From Bacteroidota bacterium (GTDB lineage: Bacteria; Bacteroidota; Bacteroidia; Bacteroidales; Dysgonomonadaceae): a stretch of 41,999 nt of DNA. The notes below the pieces were generated by a model that saw nothing but the letters and a program-made list of their open reading frames with translations, did no database searches and was not told the DNA's origin. How positions within the stretch are numbered: position 1 is the stretch's first letter; the number at the start of each line of letters is the position of its first letter. Positions 16,505 to 25,038 of the stretch are shown here, in pieces. Location: positions 1 through 41,999 of the forward strand of contig JAEWQF010000011.1 in assembly GCA_023399295.1 (NCBI GenBank). The letters run 5' to 3'. A program made the translations under genes and the position numbers.

Positions 16505-16551
16505 CATCAACAATCATACATCTACATACATTAACTAATTTATTTTTTATT

Positions 16552-16719
16552 ATGGCTTACGTAATTACTGAAGATTGTATTGCTTGCGGAACATGTATCG
16601 ACGAATGCCCTGTTGATGCTATCTCGGAGGGTGACATCTATGTGATTGATCCTGAAGTTTGTACCGACTGCGGCACCTGCGCAGAGGTATGCCCCACCGA
16701 AGCAATTCATCCGGCATAA
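16552..16719 (+). CDS. 2[4Fe-4S] ferredoxin
   Basis: A 55-residue bacterial ferredoxin starting MAYVITEDCIACGTC. Two CxxCxxCxxxCP cluster motifs are complete: CIACGTCIDECP near the N-terminus and CTDCGTCAEVCP near the C-terminus. It is the clostridial type, binding two [4Fe-4S] clusters and acting as a low-potential one-electron carrier in the cytoplasm, for example with pyruvate:ferredoxin oxidoreductase in an anaerobe. It has its own promoter and its own terminator (16751-16784) and is therefore monocistronic. It is one of the small genes easily missed by length cut-offs. Confidence 0.96.
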   Translation: MAYVITEDCIACGTCIDECPVDAISEGDIYVIDPEVCTDCGTCAEVCPTEAIHPA

Positions 16720-16750
16720 ATAGACGGAACGCTCATCTGTTAGGGACTGA

Positions 16751-16784
16751 AAAAGCTGAACCATTATCCGGTTCGGCTTTTTTT
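16751..16784 (+). terminator. Rho-independent terminator of the ferredoxin gene
   Basis: AGCTGAACC pairs with GGTTCGGCT (one G-U pair) across a 7-base loop and is followed by a T-run. Confidence 0.85.
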
Positions 16785-16800
16785 GTGGCTGCATACAACA

Positions 16801-16829
16801 AAAAAACGCCCCGGGTAGGGGGCGTTTAA
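16801..16829 (-). terminator. Rho-independent terminator of gap
   Basis: On the minus strand AAACGCCCC / GGGGCGTTT form a 9-base stem with a 6-base loop, followed by a T-run. It lies about 25 bases after the gap stop. Confidence 0.88.
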
Positions 16830-16851
16830 AGAAAAATAATATCGTGTATGG

Positions 16852-17856
16852 TTATGCATTCACCGTGTTCATGTGCGCAATCAGATCGAGCACCTTGTTA
16901 GAATATCCCCATTCGTTGTCATACCAGCTGATTACCTTTACAAAGGTGGGGCTGAGCTGGATACCTGCCTTCTCGTCGAAGATGGATGTGCGTGCATCGC
17001 CGATGAAATCGCTCGATACCACATCCTCGTTGGTGTATCCCAGAATGCCTTTCAGTTCACCTTCAGAGGCTTCCTTCATCGCAGCACAGATCTCAGCGTA
17101 TGAGGTCTCCTTGGCCAGACGTACGGTCAGGTCAACCACTGATACATTGAGTGTGGGAACGCGCATGGACATACCTGTCAGCTTGCCGTTGAGTTCGGGA
17201 ATCACCTTGCCTACCGCCTTGGCAGCACCTGTAGATGAGGGGATGATGTTGGCAGCAGCTGCACGGCCGCCTCTCCAGTCTTTCGCTGAAGGACCGTCTA
17301 CCGTCTTCTGAGTAGCTGTGGTTGAGTGAACGGTTGTCATCAGTCCTTCCAATACGCCGAACTTGTCGTTCAGTACCTTGGTGATGGGAGCCAGACAGTT
17401 GGTGGTGCAGGAAGCGTTCGATACGAACTGCTCACCCTTGGTGTAGGTCTTTTCGTTCACACCGCACACGTACATGCGTGTGTCATCCTTTGAGGGGGCA
17501 GACATCACTACATACTTTGCACCGGCGTCGATGTGACCCTGGGCTTTGTCCTTCGAGAGGAAGAGACCAGTCGATTCCACTACGTACTCAGCACCTACAG
17601 CATCCCACTTCAGGTCGGCCGGATTTCTCTCAGCAGAAACGCGGATGTTGTTTCCGTTGACAACCAGGTTGCCATCCTTCACCTCTACCGATCCCTTGAA
17701 CTGACCATGGACGGTGTCGTATTTTAACATATATGCGATGTAATCTACATCGAGCAAGTCGTTGATACCCACAATCTGGATATCGTTTCTGTTTTGAGCT
17801 GCACGGAACACAAGGCGTCCAATGCGACCGAATCCGTTAATACCTACTTTAATCAT
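16852..17856 (-). CDS. gap: Glyceraldehyde-3-phosphate dehydrogenase, type I
   Basis: The glycolytic enzyme that oxidises and phosphorylates glyceraldehyde-3-phosphate with NAD. It is 334 residues long, the normal size. The nucleotide-binding GFGRIGR is at 8-14, the catalytic SNASCTTNC has Cys150, and WYDNEWGYS is near the C-terminus. The start MIKVGINGFGRIGR is unambiguous. It is monocistronic with a strong terminator. The promoter at 17995-18002 gives it an unusually long leader of about 130 bases, but I recognise no riboswitch in it. Confidence 0.98.
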   Translation of the reverse strand: MIKVGINGFGRIGRLVFRAAQNRNDIQIVGINDLLDVDYIAYMLKYDTVHGQFKGSVEVKDGNLVVNGNNIRVSAERNPADLKWDAVGAEYVVESTGLFLSKDKAQGHIDAGAKYVVMSAPSKDDTRMYVCGVNEKTYTKGEQFVSNASCTTNCLAPITKVLNDKFGVLEGLMTTVHSTTATQKTVDGPSAKDWRGGRAAAANIIPSSTGAAKAVGKVIPELNGKLTGMSMRVPTLNVSVVDLTVRLAKETSYAEICAAMKEASEGELKGILGYTNEDVVSSDFIGDARTSIFDEKAGIQLSPTFVKVISWYDNEWGYSNKVLDLIAHMNTVNA

Positions 17857-18255
17857 ACCTTATTGAATTAATTTTGTAAAAGTGATCTCTGTTGAATGTC
17901 GTTTATTAAGACAGCGTAATACAACATTTTGGTGAATTTATGTACATACCGGTAGTCAGAAACGATCCTAAAAACCATCTTATTGTTTGCGTTACAAAAA
18001 TACAACATCTTTTCTTTTTAACGAAATTATTTGGTCAAAAAACTGTAAAAATGGCATTCCACACTATAATTGTAACTCCCCGGTAATTAATGGTGAACAA
18101 AATGGGCCTCAGAATCATTCAATGAGAACAGATTGTGAGCAAATAGATTTCGATCGCTGTTGTCTCACCAGGTGTCAGTCAGATCACTTGTCATCATCCT
18201 CAATCTGTATCCATTTACAGGTGCGATAATTGCGTAATCAGATATTCAGTTTCAT
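17857..18255. other. Intergenic region between gap and mlaE
   Basis: About 400 bases hold the gap leader and promoter. The remaining 18020-18255 segment has no convincing coding potential; an 80-codon open frame there (17987-18229) has Cys- and Asn-rich, low-quality composition. I could not find a clear TAnnTTTG promoter for the mla genes. Confidence 0.6.
17995..18002 (-). promoter_or_regulatory. -7 promoter box of gap
   Basis: TATTTTTG on the minus strand matches TAnnTTTG. The -33 position holds only a weak TTTCG. The distance to the ATG predicts a leader of about 130 nt. Confidence 0.55.
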
Positions 18256-19077
18256 ATGGTCAAAACCAATATGTCCGTCAAGCATGTTTCGATAAGGCAG
18301 AGAATGAGGGTGAAGCAGGAGACCCGTAACTTCTACAACGGGATCTTCATCGACCTGGGAGAACTGGTCCTCTTTACCGGCAAGGTGATCAGGCAAATGT
18401 TCATCCCACCCTTTGAATACCGGGAACTGGTGAGACAGAGCTTCCTGCTTGGGAACAAGTCCTTTGCACTGGTTGTGGTCACCGGATTTATCATGGGACT
18501 GGTGCTCACCATGCAGATGAATCCCATCCTTTCCGATTTCGGAGCCCAGACATTGCTCCCCGGTGTGATTGCCGTCTCCATGGTGCGTGAGTTGGGTCCG
18601 GTAATCACGGGACTGATCTGCGCCGGTAAGATCAGTTCCGGTATTGGTGCAGAGATCGCTGCCATGCGTGTGACCGAGCAAATTGATGCAATGGAAGTCT
18701 CCGGCACCCGTCCTCTCAGCTATGTGGTGGCATCGCGGGTGTTGGCTACCACCATTGTGGTGCCGGTACTGGTGATCTTTGCAGATGCATTCAGCCTGCT
18801 GGGAGCCTTCCTGGCGGTCAACCTCTTCGAGGATACTTCGGCGACGCTTTTCCTGAATCGCTCCTTTTCAATGCTTGGCTTCATTGATCTTTTTCCCGCG
18901 ACACTGAAAACAGTCCTTTTTGGATTCTTTATCGGTTTAATCGGTTCATTCAAGGGATACAACGCAGGCAGAGGCACCGAATCGGTGGGATTGTCGGCCA
19001 ACTCGGCAGTGGTGGTTTCATCTCTAACCATCTTCGTGATAGACCTCATCTTTGTGTTAATCACCAGTATCCTGTAA
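18256..19077 (+). CDS. mlaE: Lipid-transport ABC permease MlaE
   Basis: The inner-membrane permease of an MCE-type phospholipid transporter. The protein is 273 residues with five to six membrane helices. It has the family's VRELGPVITGLICAGKISSGIGAEIAAM segment, the conserved core of MlaE/YrbE, and the later FKGYNAGRGTESVG. It starts at the ATG at 18256; a second in-frame ATG five codons on is equally possible. It is followed after 6 bases by mlaF and then mlaD, so the three form one operon. In Bacteroidetes this trio is thought to move phospholipids between the membranes, the direction being uncertain. No mlaB or mlaC is seen nearby. Confidence 0.92.
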   Translation: MVKTNMSVKHVSIRQRMRVKQETRNFYNGIFIDLGELVLFTGKVIRQMFIPPFEYRELVRQSFLLGNKSFALVVVTGFIMGLVLTMQMNPILSDFGAQTLLPGVIAVSMVRELGPVITGLICAGKISSGIGAEIAAMRVTEQIDAMEVSGTRPLSYVVASRVLATTIVVPVLVIFADAFSLLGAFLAVNLFEDTSATLFLNRSFSMLGFIDLFPATLKTVLFGFFIGLIGSFKGYNAGRGTESVGLSANSAVVVSSLTIFVIDLIFVLITSIL

Positions 19078-19083
19078 GATCAT

Positions 19084-19818
19084 ATGGAGAAAGAAACTGC
19101 GATTGAGATAAAGGGCCTCTACAAGTCCTTCAAAGAAAAGCATATCTTGCGTGGGATCGATTTGACACTGCACAAGGGTGAGAATCTGGGAATAGTGGGC
19201 AAGTCGGGGATTGGTAAATCGGTGCTGACAAAATGTATTGTTCGTCTCATAGAACCCGATGCGGGACGGATCAATGTGCTGGGTACCGATGTGACCAGTT
19301 GCAACGACGAAGAGCTCAATGAATTGCGCAAGAATGTGGGTTACCTTTTTCAGGGAGGGGCACTCTACGACTCGATGAGTGTGCGTGAGAACCTGATCTT
19401 CCCGATTCGCAGGACACAGTTCGTCGACAAGAAGTATGATACGGAGGAGTTGGTTGAACGATCGTTGCGCAGTGTGGGATTGCTCGATGCCGTTGACAAG
19501 ATGCCATCGGAGTTGTCAGGCGGTATGAAGAAGCGTATTGCACTGGCACGCACATTGATCCTCAAGCCACAAATCATTCTCTACGACGAGCCAACCACGG
19601 GGCTCGATGCGGTGACCTCGGGTGAGATCAGTGAGTTGATCATGAAAATCAGGGAGGAGTATCATACTGCCGCGATCATCATCACCCACGATATGAAATG
19701 TGCCAAGATCGCAACCGACACAATACGGATCATGAAAGAGGGACAATTCATGGTGGATGGGACCTATGATGAGTTAAGCCGTTCTGACGAGAAAGAGATA
19801 CGTGATTATTTTATGTAA
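19084..19818 (+). CDS. mlaF: Lipid-transport ABC ATPase MlaF
   Basis: The cytoplasmic ATPase of the Mla transporter, 244 residues. Walker A is GKSGIGKS (39-46), the Q-loop is in YLFQGGALYDS, the ABC signature is LSGGM (144-148), and Walker B ends in DEP (168-170) with the switch His in ITHDM. The QGGALYDSMSVREN segment is characteristic of MlaF/Ttg2A. It begins 6 bases after the mlaE stop and ends 24 bases before mlaD, in the same order as in other MCE operons. Confidence 0.94.
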   Translation: MEKETAIEIKGLYKSFKEKHILRGIDLTLHKGENLGIVGKSGIGKSVLTKCIVRLIEPDAGRINVLGTDVTSCNDEELNELRKNVGYLFQGGALYDSMSVRENLIFPIRRTQFVDKKYDTEELVERSLRSVGLLDAVDKMPSELSGGMKKRIALARTLILKPQIILYDEPTTGLDAVTSGEISELIMKIREEYHTAAIIITHDMKCAKIATDTIRIMKEGQFMVDGTYDELSRSDEKEIRDYFM

Positions 19819-19842
19819 CAACAACAGATAACAAAACAAAAG

Positions 19843-20874
19843 ATGAAAAGAACCAAACAAGCACTGAGGCTGGGTATTTTTGTGGCAACAGCATTGATAT
19901 TGTTCGTGGTGGCAATCTACCTCATTGGCAGCAAGCAGAACCTCTTTTCTTCCAATACCGATGTGCATGCCTCTTTCAGGGATATCCGCGGATTGATGCC
20001 AGGTAACCTGGTGCGCTTTGCCGGCATCAACATCGGCACCGTAAAGGATATCCAAATTGTGGCCGACTCATCTGTAGTGGTCACACTTTCGATTCGTGAC
20101 GATTATACCGATTTCATTTACAAGAATTCGCAGGTTCAGATCGGTCAGGAGGGATTGATGGGAGGTAAGATTGTACTGATCTCGACAGGCTACCCTGCTT
20201 CCGGTAAGGTGGAAAAAGATGACTACCTGCCGGTTGCCGATGGCCTGGACATTCAGGCGATGATCGCCCAGGCTACCCAGATGCTGAATGAGGCGAAAGG
20301 CACGGTAGCCAGCCTCCGTTCCATCGCCGACAAGATGGATCACGGAGAGGGTGACATCGCACGGTTGCTCAACGAGCGGTCGCTGACAAATGAGCTCCAA
20401 TCGGCTGCCAATCGACTGAATGTCTCCCTGGCCGACATCAACGGGATCACCAGTAAAGTCAACCGTGGAGAAGGCGACCTGGGTAAGCTGATTCAGAGTG
20501 ATACCATCACCAGTGAGGTGAACCGCATCATGGCTGGCCTGAGTGTCACCACCCGCAGGGCCGATTCGCTGGTGAGTGAGCTTTACAATACCTCCTACTC
20601 GCTGAATCATGGTGAAGGCGTTTTGCCACGTCTGCTGCACGACAGGGAGATGGGACTGAATGTGGATACTGCGATTGCCAAAGTGGACCATGGCGTGGTT
20701 CAGGTGACACGGGCTGCCGAGACCATTGCCAACAGCTGGATCTTCCGTCTCTTCTCCAGGAAGAAAAAGAGAGAACCGGTCAATCAAGCGTCAGTCCAGG
20801 AGATCAAGGTGGAGCCAGGTGATACCATTCTGATACGGCACGAAGGGAGTGTGCCGGTTGATACCGGTAAGTGA
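19843..20874 (+). CDS. mlaD: MCE-family lipid-binding protein MlaD
   Basis: A periplasmic substrate-binding subunit anchored by one N-terminal helix (about residues 9-29). The MCE domain spans about 37-115 (VHASFRDIRGLMPGNLVRFAG..GLMGGKIVLI). The remaining C-terminal part is helical. Residues 164-275 contain three copies of a short motif: KMDHGEGDIARLL, KVNRGEGDLGKLI and SLNHGEGVLPRLL, each followed by a Thr/Asn-rich turn and a helix. At 343 residues it is longer than E. coli MlaD (about 183), in keeping with Bacteroidetes MCE proteins that have extended helical tails. It is the last gene of the mlaEFD operon. Confidence 0.93.
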   Translation: MKRTKQALRLGIFVATALILFVVAIYLIGSKQNLFSSNTDVHASFRDIRGLMPGNLVRFAGINIGTVKDIQIVADSSVVVTLSIRDDYTDFIYKNSQVQIGQEGLMGGKIVLISTGYPASGKVEKDDYLPVADGLDIQAMIAQATQMLNEAKGTVASLRSIADKMDHGEGDIARLLNERSLTNELQSAANRLNVSLADINGITSKVNRGEGDLGKLIQSDTITSEVNRIMAGLSVTTRRADSLVSELYNTSYSLNHGEGVLPRLLHDREMGLNVDTAIAKVDHGVVQVTRAAETIANSWIFRLFSRKKKREPVNQASVQEIKVEPGDTILIRHEGSVPVDTGK

Positions 20875-20977
20875 CATCACAATTAAACGAGTAATGTGTA
20901 AACATTATTTAGCACAGGTGTGTTATATATAGTAACCCAGTTGACAACTTTTTTCTTACACTAAATATTTCATTGTT

Positions 20978-21232
20978 ATGGGAATTTTATCTTGGATTTT
21001 ATTGGGTCTCATTGCCGGTGCTATTGCCAAGGCAATTCGTCCGGGTAAGGATCCCGGTGGCTGGTTTGTCACCATACTGATCGGTATCGTGGGAGCATTC
21101 CTCGGTGGCTGGATTGGTTCCTTTCTCGGTTGGGGTACAGTGGATGAATTCAGCCTCAGAACCCTGCTGCTAGCCATTGGTGGGTCGCTGATTGTTTTGT
21201 TTATCTATGCTGCAGTCAGCAAGAGACGCTGA
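20978..21232 (+). CDS. GlsB/YeaQ/YmgE family stress-response membrane protein
   Basis: An 84-residue protein with three hydrophobic helices and the family's Gly-rich pattern (ILLGLIAGAIAKAIRPGKDPGGW, then IGIVGAFLGGWIG). It is of the transglycosylase-associated type and sits in the inner membrane. Homologues respond to stress but have no known biochemical role. It lies 103 bases after mlaD, likely with its own promoter, although I see no clear TAnnTTTG. A strong terminator follows at 21256-21289. Confidence 0.92.
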   Translation: MGILSWILLGLIAGAIAKAIRPGKDPGGWFVTILIGIVGAFLGGWIGSFLGWGTVDEFSLRTLLLAIGGSLIVLFIYAAVSKRR

Positions 21233-21255
21233 TACAATAACAGATGAACGATGTG

Positions 21256-21289
21256 AAGCACCAGTCGGTACAACCGGCTGGTGCTTTTT
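21256..21289 (+). terminator. Rho-independent terminator after the GlsB-family gene
   Basis: AGCACCAG-TCGGT pairs with ACCGG-CTGGTGCT (about 13 base pairs, 3-base loop) and is followed by T5. Confidence 0.88.
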
Positions 21290-21362
21290 CGTACACCGTG
21301 CATGGCAACTGACTTGGTGGTGCAAACCCTCCTTTCATCTGTCGGTTTGATTTTTATTCATT

Positions 21363-21740
21363 TTAGATTGCTTTGATGATGAGACGTCCCACGAAGACTG
21401 CGGTGAGTCCTAAAAAGAAGCTGAGTCCCGAGTAGGTGGCAAACCGTAGGAACTCGCCGCTCTGTAACAGGATAAAGGCATCGTTGGAGAAGGTGGAGAA
21501 GGTGGTGAATCCGCCGCACAGTCCCACGGTGAGGAAGATGCGCCACTCGGGTGTGAGCAGGTTCCCCTTTTCTGATAGTCCGTATAAAATGCCGATAAGG
21601 AAGCTGCCGAGGATGTTCACGGTGAAGGTACCCCAGGGAAAGAGCGATACCATGTGCAGCTGAAAATAGCGGGAAACCAGGTAACGGAGTACCGAGCCGA
21701 TGAAACCTCCCATACCGACTATCAGAACTGATTTGATCAT
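21363..21740 (-). CDS. crcB: Fluoride exporter CrcB (Fluc)
   Basis: A small dual-topology fluoride channel of 125 residues with four membrane helices. Typical features are GGFIGSVLRYLVSR at the N-terminus, the conserved NILGSFLIGI (Asn of the pore) and GLCGGFTTFSTFSND, which holds the Phe-box and the central Na-site threonines. The frame is open 66 codons further upstream, but the family start is the ATG at 21740 (MIKSVLIVGMGG). I looked for a fluoride riboswitch in the 67 bases upstream and saw none. It follows two unknown membrane-protein genes on the same strand. Confidence 0.94.
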   Translation of the reverse strand: MIKSVLIVGMGGFIGSVLRYLVSRYFQLHMVSLFPWGTFTVNILGSFLIGILYGLSEKGNLLTPEWRIFLTVGLCGGFTTFSTFSNDAFILLQSGEFLRFATYSGLSFFLGLTAVFVGRLIIKAI

Positions 21741-21807
21741 TACAATTCGATTGTTAGTGAGTGGATGTAGAGCCTGAATGCATATTTTGTTGGTCTGTTG
21801 GATTGTT

Positions 21808-22395
21808 TCATTCAGACTGACTGTTTCTCTGAATGAGTTTATTGTTGCTGTAAAGTATTCTGATGCCCAGTAATAGCAGCAACGAAGCGGTAAAGAGCGG
21901 CACATAAAATAGATCAACAGGATCAACAAGAAGAGCAATTGCCATTGCTCCCACAGAGATAATCACAGCTGCAACAGCATACCCTTTCTCTTCGTAAAAC
22001 CAGGCATAGGGGAAGAGGTGTGCCCCCGTGATTACCGCATAGGCCATGATGAAATAATCGGGGTACTTCACGAAGATAAAAATCAAAAAAGGGAAATAGA
22101 TCAGTTGTGCAAAATTAAGCCACAAACCAAGTGGTTGCAGCGGGTTCTCTTTTATCGTCCAGGTTGTTTTTAATGCTTTCGAAAAAGCAAATGCCAGGGG
22201 TAACATTCCCCCTCCCAAGATAAAGGTGAACACACTTTTCTCGTAGGATGAATTCAGTGTGTACCTCCAGATGATGAATATCCCGAACCAGCAAACGGTT
22301 GCCGCCAGTATGAAGTCCACACCGTTTTTAGCTTTCAGGCTGATCTCTGCTTTCAGTTCCTTCAGAACCTTTTCTCTTACATTCTTGTCGCGCAT
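21808..22395 (-). CDS. DUF7010-like multi-pass membrane protein
   Basis: A 195-residue membrane protein with a charged N-terminus (about 26 residues) and about six hydrophobic helices. The layout FTFILGGGMLPLAFAFSKAL..NPLQPLG..ITGAHLFPYAWFYEEKGY resembles the DUF7010 family of unknown function; this assignment rests on memory of the pattern. It lies between crcB (67 bases downstream) and another membrane-protein gene (96 bases upstream), all on the minus strand and perhaps one transcript. There is no catalytic signature. Confidence 0.7.
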   Translation of the reverse strand: MRDKNVREKVLKELKAEISLKAKNGVDFILAATVCWFGIFIIWRYTLNSSYEKSVFTFILGGGMLPLAFAFSKALKTTWTIKENPLQPLGLWLNFAQLIYFPFLIFIFVKYPDYFIMAYAVITGAHLFPYAWFYEEKGYAVAAVIISVGAMAIALLVDPVDLFYVPLFTASLLLLLGIRILYSNNKLIQRNSQSE

Positions 22396-22491
22396 GATTA
22401 ATCATTTACCGATGCAATAGTACGAATTATTGTTGAATCATGCAATAATTGCATTGCGATGTGAGTGGCCAATTTCATAAATGTGGAATTA

Positions 22492-23070
22492 CTATTCTCT
22501 ATTGTGTTCGTTGGGTTGATTGATCTTTTCACCTCTTCCATACAACAGATGTCCAGGAATAACAAATGCCAGGAGCCAGGCAAGTGATTCCACCAGCAAC
22601 TGTTCCGGAAGTTTCATATAGGATGCCGCCAGGGCAAGCAGCCCAAATAACGTTCCCCCAATGATCATGAGCCGGTAACGTAAGATGAGTGCTGTCGTTG
22701 TAATCGCAAAAGCGGTCAGAATCATGAAGAGGGGGTGTTGCAGTTCAAAACTGATCTCATGCATTACGTTTTGCTGGATCAGGTTGACCAGTACCATGCA
22801 TACGATCAGTGCGATCCAGAGGGAGATCAATGAAAATCTCAACTGTTTTTCTCTTTTGTCTTTTCTCTGCTCAGCAAAAAAATAAATGGTGAATGCAATT
22901 GCAATTACGGGCAGAATAATCTGCAGAATGTTCATGATATCTTCCAGCAGGAATGAATGGGCCATTCTGCTTTCAATATATCCCATCAGTGAGCCGAATA
23001 GCATTATCCAGCCCCAAACGATAAAAAGTATCGCCCACTTTTTAACCCTGTTTATGGTAACTTCATTCAT
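22492..23070 (-). CDS. Multi-pass membrane protein of unknown function
   Basis: A 192-residue protein with five or six membrane helices (about residues 11-30, 45-65, 78-97, 112-128, 130-150, 157-175) and short basic loops (AEQRKDKREKQ). I do not recognise the family. The start MNEVTINRVKKWAILF at 23070 places a basic segment before the first helix, as expected of an inner-membrane protein. A -7 box at 23170-23177 would give a leader of about 90 bases. Genes for DUF7010-like protein and CrcB follow on the same strand. Confidence 0.75.
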   Translation of the reverse strand: MNEVTINRVKKWAILFIVWGWIMLFGSLMGYIESRMAHSFLLEDIMNILQIILPVIAIAFTIYFFAEQRKDKREKQLRFSLISLWIALIVCMVLVNLIQQNVMHEISFELQHPLFMILTAFAITTTALILRYRLMIIGGTLFGLLALAASYMKLPEQLLVESLAWLLAFVIPGHLLYGRGEKINQPNEHNRE

Positions 23071-23169
23071 GGTGAAAGAAAATTAAGCATGTAGAACAGA
23101 TGCGATTTGTTGATCACTCCCCTGCAATGGTTGAAGCAATTGTTGGATAGAATGAATTCTCTTCGGATA

Positions 23170-23177
23170 CAAAAGTA
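23170..23177 (-). promoter_or_regulatory. -7 promoter box for the membrane-protein/crcB run
   Basis: TACTTTTG on the minus strand fits TAnnTTTG. A TTTG lies only 13 bases upstream, too close for a standard -33 element. Confidence 0.45.
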
Positions 23178-23258
23178 ACATGTTTTTATTCAAACCGATG
23201 CAGCTTGGCAGGAAATTTATTGAGCAATCCAGAACGGACGATTTCATCTTTCAATTCG

Positions 23259-23266
23259 TATATTTG
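23259..23266 (+). promoter_or_regulatory. Possible -7 promoter box of the AbgT gene
   Basis: TATATTTG fits TAnnTTTG; it would give a leader of about 135 bases. No good -33 element is visible. Confidence 0.4.
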
Positions 23267-23407
23267 ACTCACGATAGATGATCTGGGTGGACGCTGATGG
23301 GGAACCTGATATCTCTTTCGAACCTTCGGAGGTGAACCAAACCGGATATTTGTTTGTTTCGTTTGCTATGCCGGGCTAAGATATTCCCACTTCCAAAACT
23401 TTAACAA

Positions 23408-24934
23408 ATGAGCAACATACAGGTCTCACCTCCGAAAAAAGGTTTTATAGGTTTCATCGAAAAAGGCGGTAATGCCTTGCCTCATCCTGCCATCCTCTTT
23501 GCAATCTTTGCCCTCATCACCCTGGTCGTATCAGGTCTTGGATCATGGCTTGGCTGGTCCGGCATACACCCTGCAACGGGTGAGTCGGTTGATGTGGTGA
23601 ACCTGCTCTCACGGGAGGGATTGCATCGAATCCTGTTGGAGATGATCGATAGTTATACAGGTTTTGCCCCTTTGGGAATCGTGATGGTTGCCTTGCTGGG
23701 TATTGGCGTAGCCGAGAGCAGCGGATTGATTGGTACCGGTGTGAAAGCACTCCTGGTGAAAGCACCACGACGTATCATCACCCTGATGGTGGTCTTTACC
23801 GGTGTGTTGTCGAACATGGCTTCCGACATCGGCTATATCCTGATCATCCCACTGGCAGGTACCATCTTCCACTCGCTGGGAAGGCATCCCATTGCCGGTA
23901 TGGCAGCGGCCTTTGCCGGTGTGAGCGGCGGTTTCAGTGCCAACCTGCTGATCGGCACCATCGACCCGCTGCTGGCGGGCCTCTCCACCGAGGCTGCCAA
24001 CATCATCGACCCCGGGTATTATGTGATGCCGACCGCCAACTACTACTTCATGGCTGTCTCCACCTTTCTGATCACCTTCCTGGGTGCCTGGGTGACTAAC
24101 CGTTGGGTGGAACCTCAGCTAGGGAAATATGAGGGAGATGTGACGCCGGAGGAGATCGTGCCACTGACAATTGCCGAAAGGAAAGGACTTCGCAACACCG
24201 GCATTGCAGCTCTGGTCTGGGGTGCACTCATTCTGGCCGGAATCCTGCCGGAGAACGGTCTGTTGAGGGGTGCCGACGGCACTATCCTTCACTCACCGCT
24301 GCTGAAAGGATTTATTGCCTTTCTCTTTCTGAGTGCCTCCTCACTGGGTGTCGTCTATGGCTACACCGTGGGTACCTTCCGGAAATCGGGCGATGTGATC
24401 GACGGCATGAGCAGCAGCTTCAAATCGCTCGTTTCCTTTCTGGTACTGGTCTTCTTCGCGTCACAGTTTGTGGCCTGGTTCCAGTGGAGCAACCTGGGAG
24501 TACTGCTGGCTATTTATGGCGCTGACGTCCTGCAAAGCCTGAATATTGGCCTGATTCCGCTGGTGATCCTTTTTGTTCTCTTCTCCGGTTTTGTCAACCT
24601 CTTTATGGGGAGTGCCTCGGCAAAGTGGGCCATTATGGGGCCGATCTTCATCCCCATCTTCATGCTACTGGGCTATTCTCCCGAGTTGTCACAGGCAGTC
24701 TACAGGGTGGGAGACAGCGTCACCAACATCATCTCTCCGATGATGAGCTTCTTTGCTCTGATCATTGTCTATTTCCAGAAATACCAGAAAGATGCCGGCT
24801 TTGGCACCATCATGGCCAACATGCTGCCCTATTCCATTGCCTTCTTCATAGGGTGGGTGCTGCTGTTGATTTTCTGGATTATCCTGGGACTGCCCCTGGG
24901 ACCAGAGTCGCCACTCAACTACATCCCTTCTTGA
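23408..24934 (+). CDS. abgT: AbgT-family transporter
   Basis: A 508-residue inner-membrane transporter of the AbgT family (p-aminobenzoyl-glutamate uptake in E. coli AbgT; sulfonamide/p-aminobenzoate efflux in Neisseria MtrF). It has about 11 helices, with the conserved hairpin region GVLSNMASDIGYILIIPLAG and the second repeat SGFVNLFMGSASAKWAIMGPIF, both diagnostic of the family. The length matches. No amidohydrolase (AbgA/B) gene is adjacent, so folate-fragment salvage is not supported by context and efflux remains possible. Confidence 0.92.
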   Translation: MSNIQVSPPKKGFIGFIEKGGNALPHPAILFAIFALITLVVSGLGSWLGWSGIHPATGESVDVVNLLSREGLHRILLEMIDSYTGFAPLGIVMVALLGIGVAESSGLIGTGVKALLVKAPRRIITLMVVFTGVLSNMASDIGYILIIPLAGTIFHSLGRHPIAGMAAAFAGVSGGFSANLLIGTIDPLLAGLSTEAANIIDPGYYVMPTANYYFMAVSTFLITFLGAWVTNRWVEPQLGKYEGDVTPEEIVPLTIAERKGLRNTGIAALVWGALILAGILPENGLLRGADGTILHSPLLKGFIAFLFLSASSLGVVYGYTVGTFRKSGDVIDGMSSSFKSLVSFLVLVFFASQFVAWFQWSNLGVLLAIYGADVLQSLNIGLIPLVILFVLFSGFVNLFMGSASAKWAIMGPIFIPIFMLLGYSPELSQAVYRVGDSVTNIISPMMSFFALIIVYFQKYQKDAGFGTIMANMLPYSIAFFIGWVLLLIFWIILGLPLGPESPLNYIPS

Positions 24935-25038
24935 AACATTTCGTCTCCGGTTGCGTTACCCATTGTAGTCCCCATAACCCAATAAGCCCCTTTTCCGGTC
25001 AAAAAAAACCGGTCTTGTCTGAGACAAAGTGCAGGGCG

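Larger units (their letters stand above)
23071..23407. other. Divergent intergenic region upstream of the AbgT gene
   Basis: About 340 bases without a gene, holding the two opposed -7 boxes at 23170-23177 and 23259-23266. I see no terminator, RNA or other structure. Confidence 0.6.

Noticed and set aside
17987..18229. 80-codon frame between gap and mlaE
   Set aside because: Cys/Asn/Ser-rich, starts within the gap promoter, and has no homologous feel or ribosome site.
20941..20967. Sigma-70-like TTGACA...TAAATA before the GlsB-family gene
   Set aside because: The spacing is 15 bases and Bacteroidetes primary sigma factors use a different consensus.
21741..21807. Fluoride riboswitch upstream of crcB
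   Set aside because: The short spacer lacks the conserved pseudoknot bases of the crcB motif.
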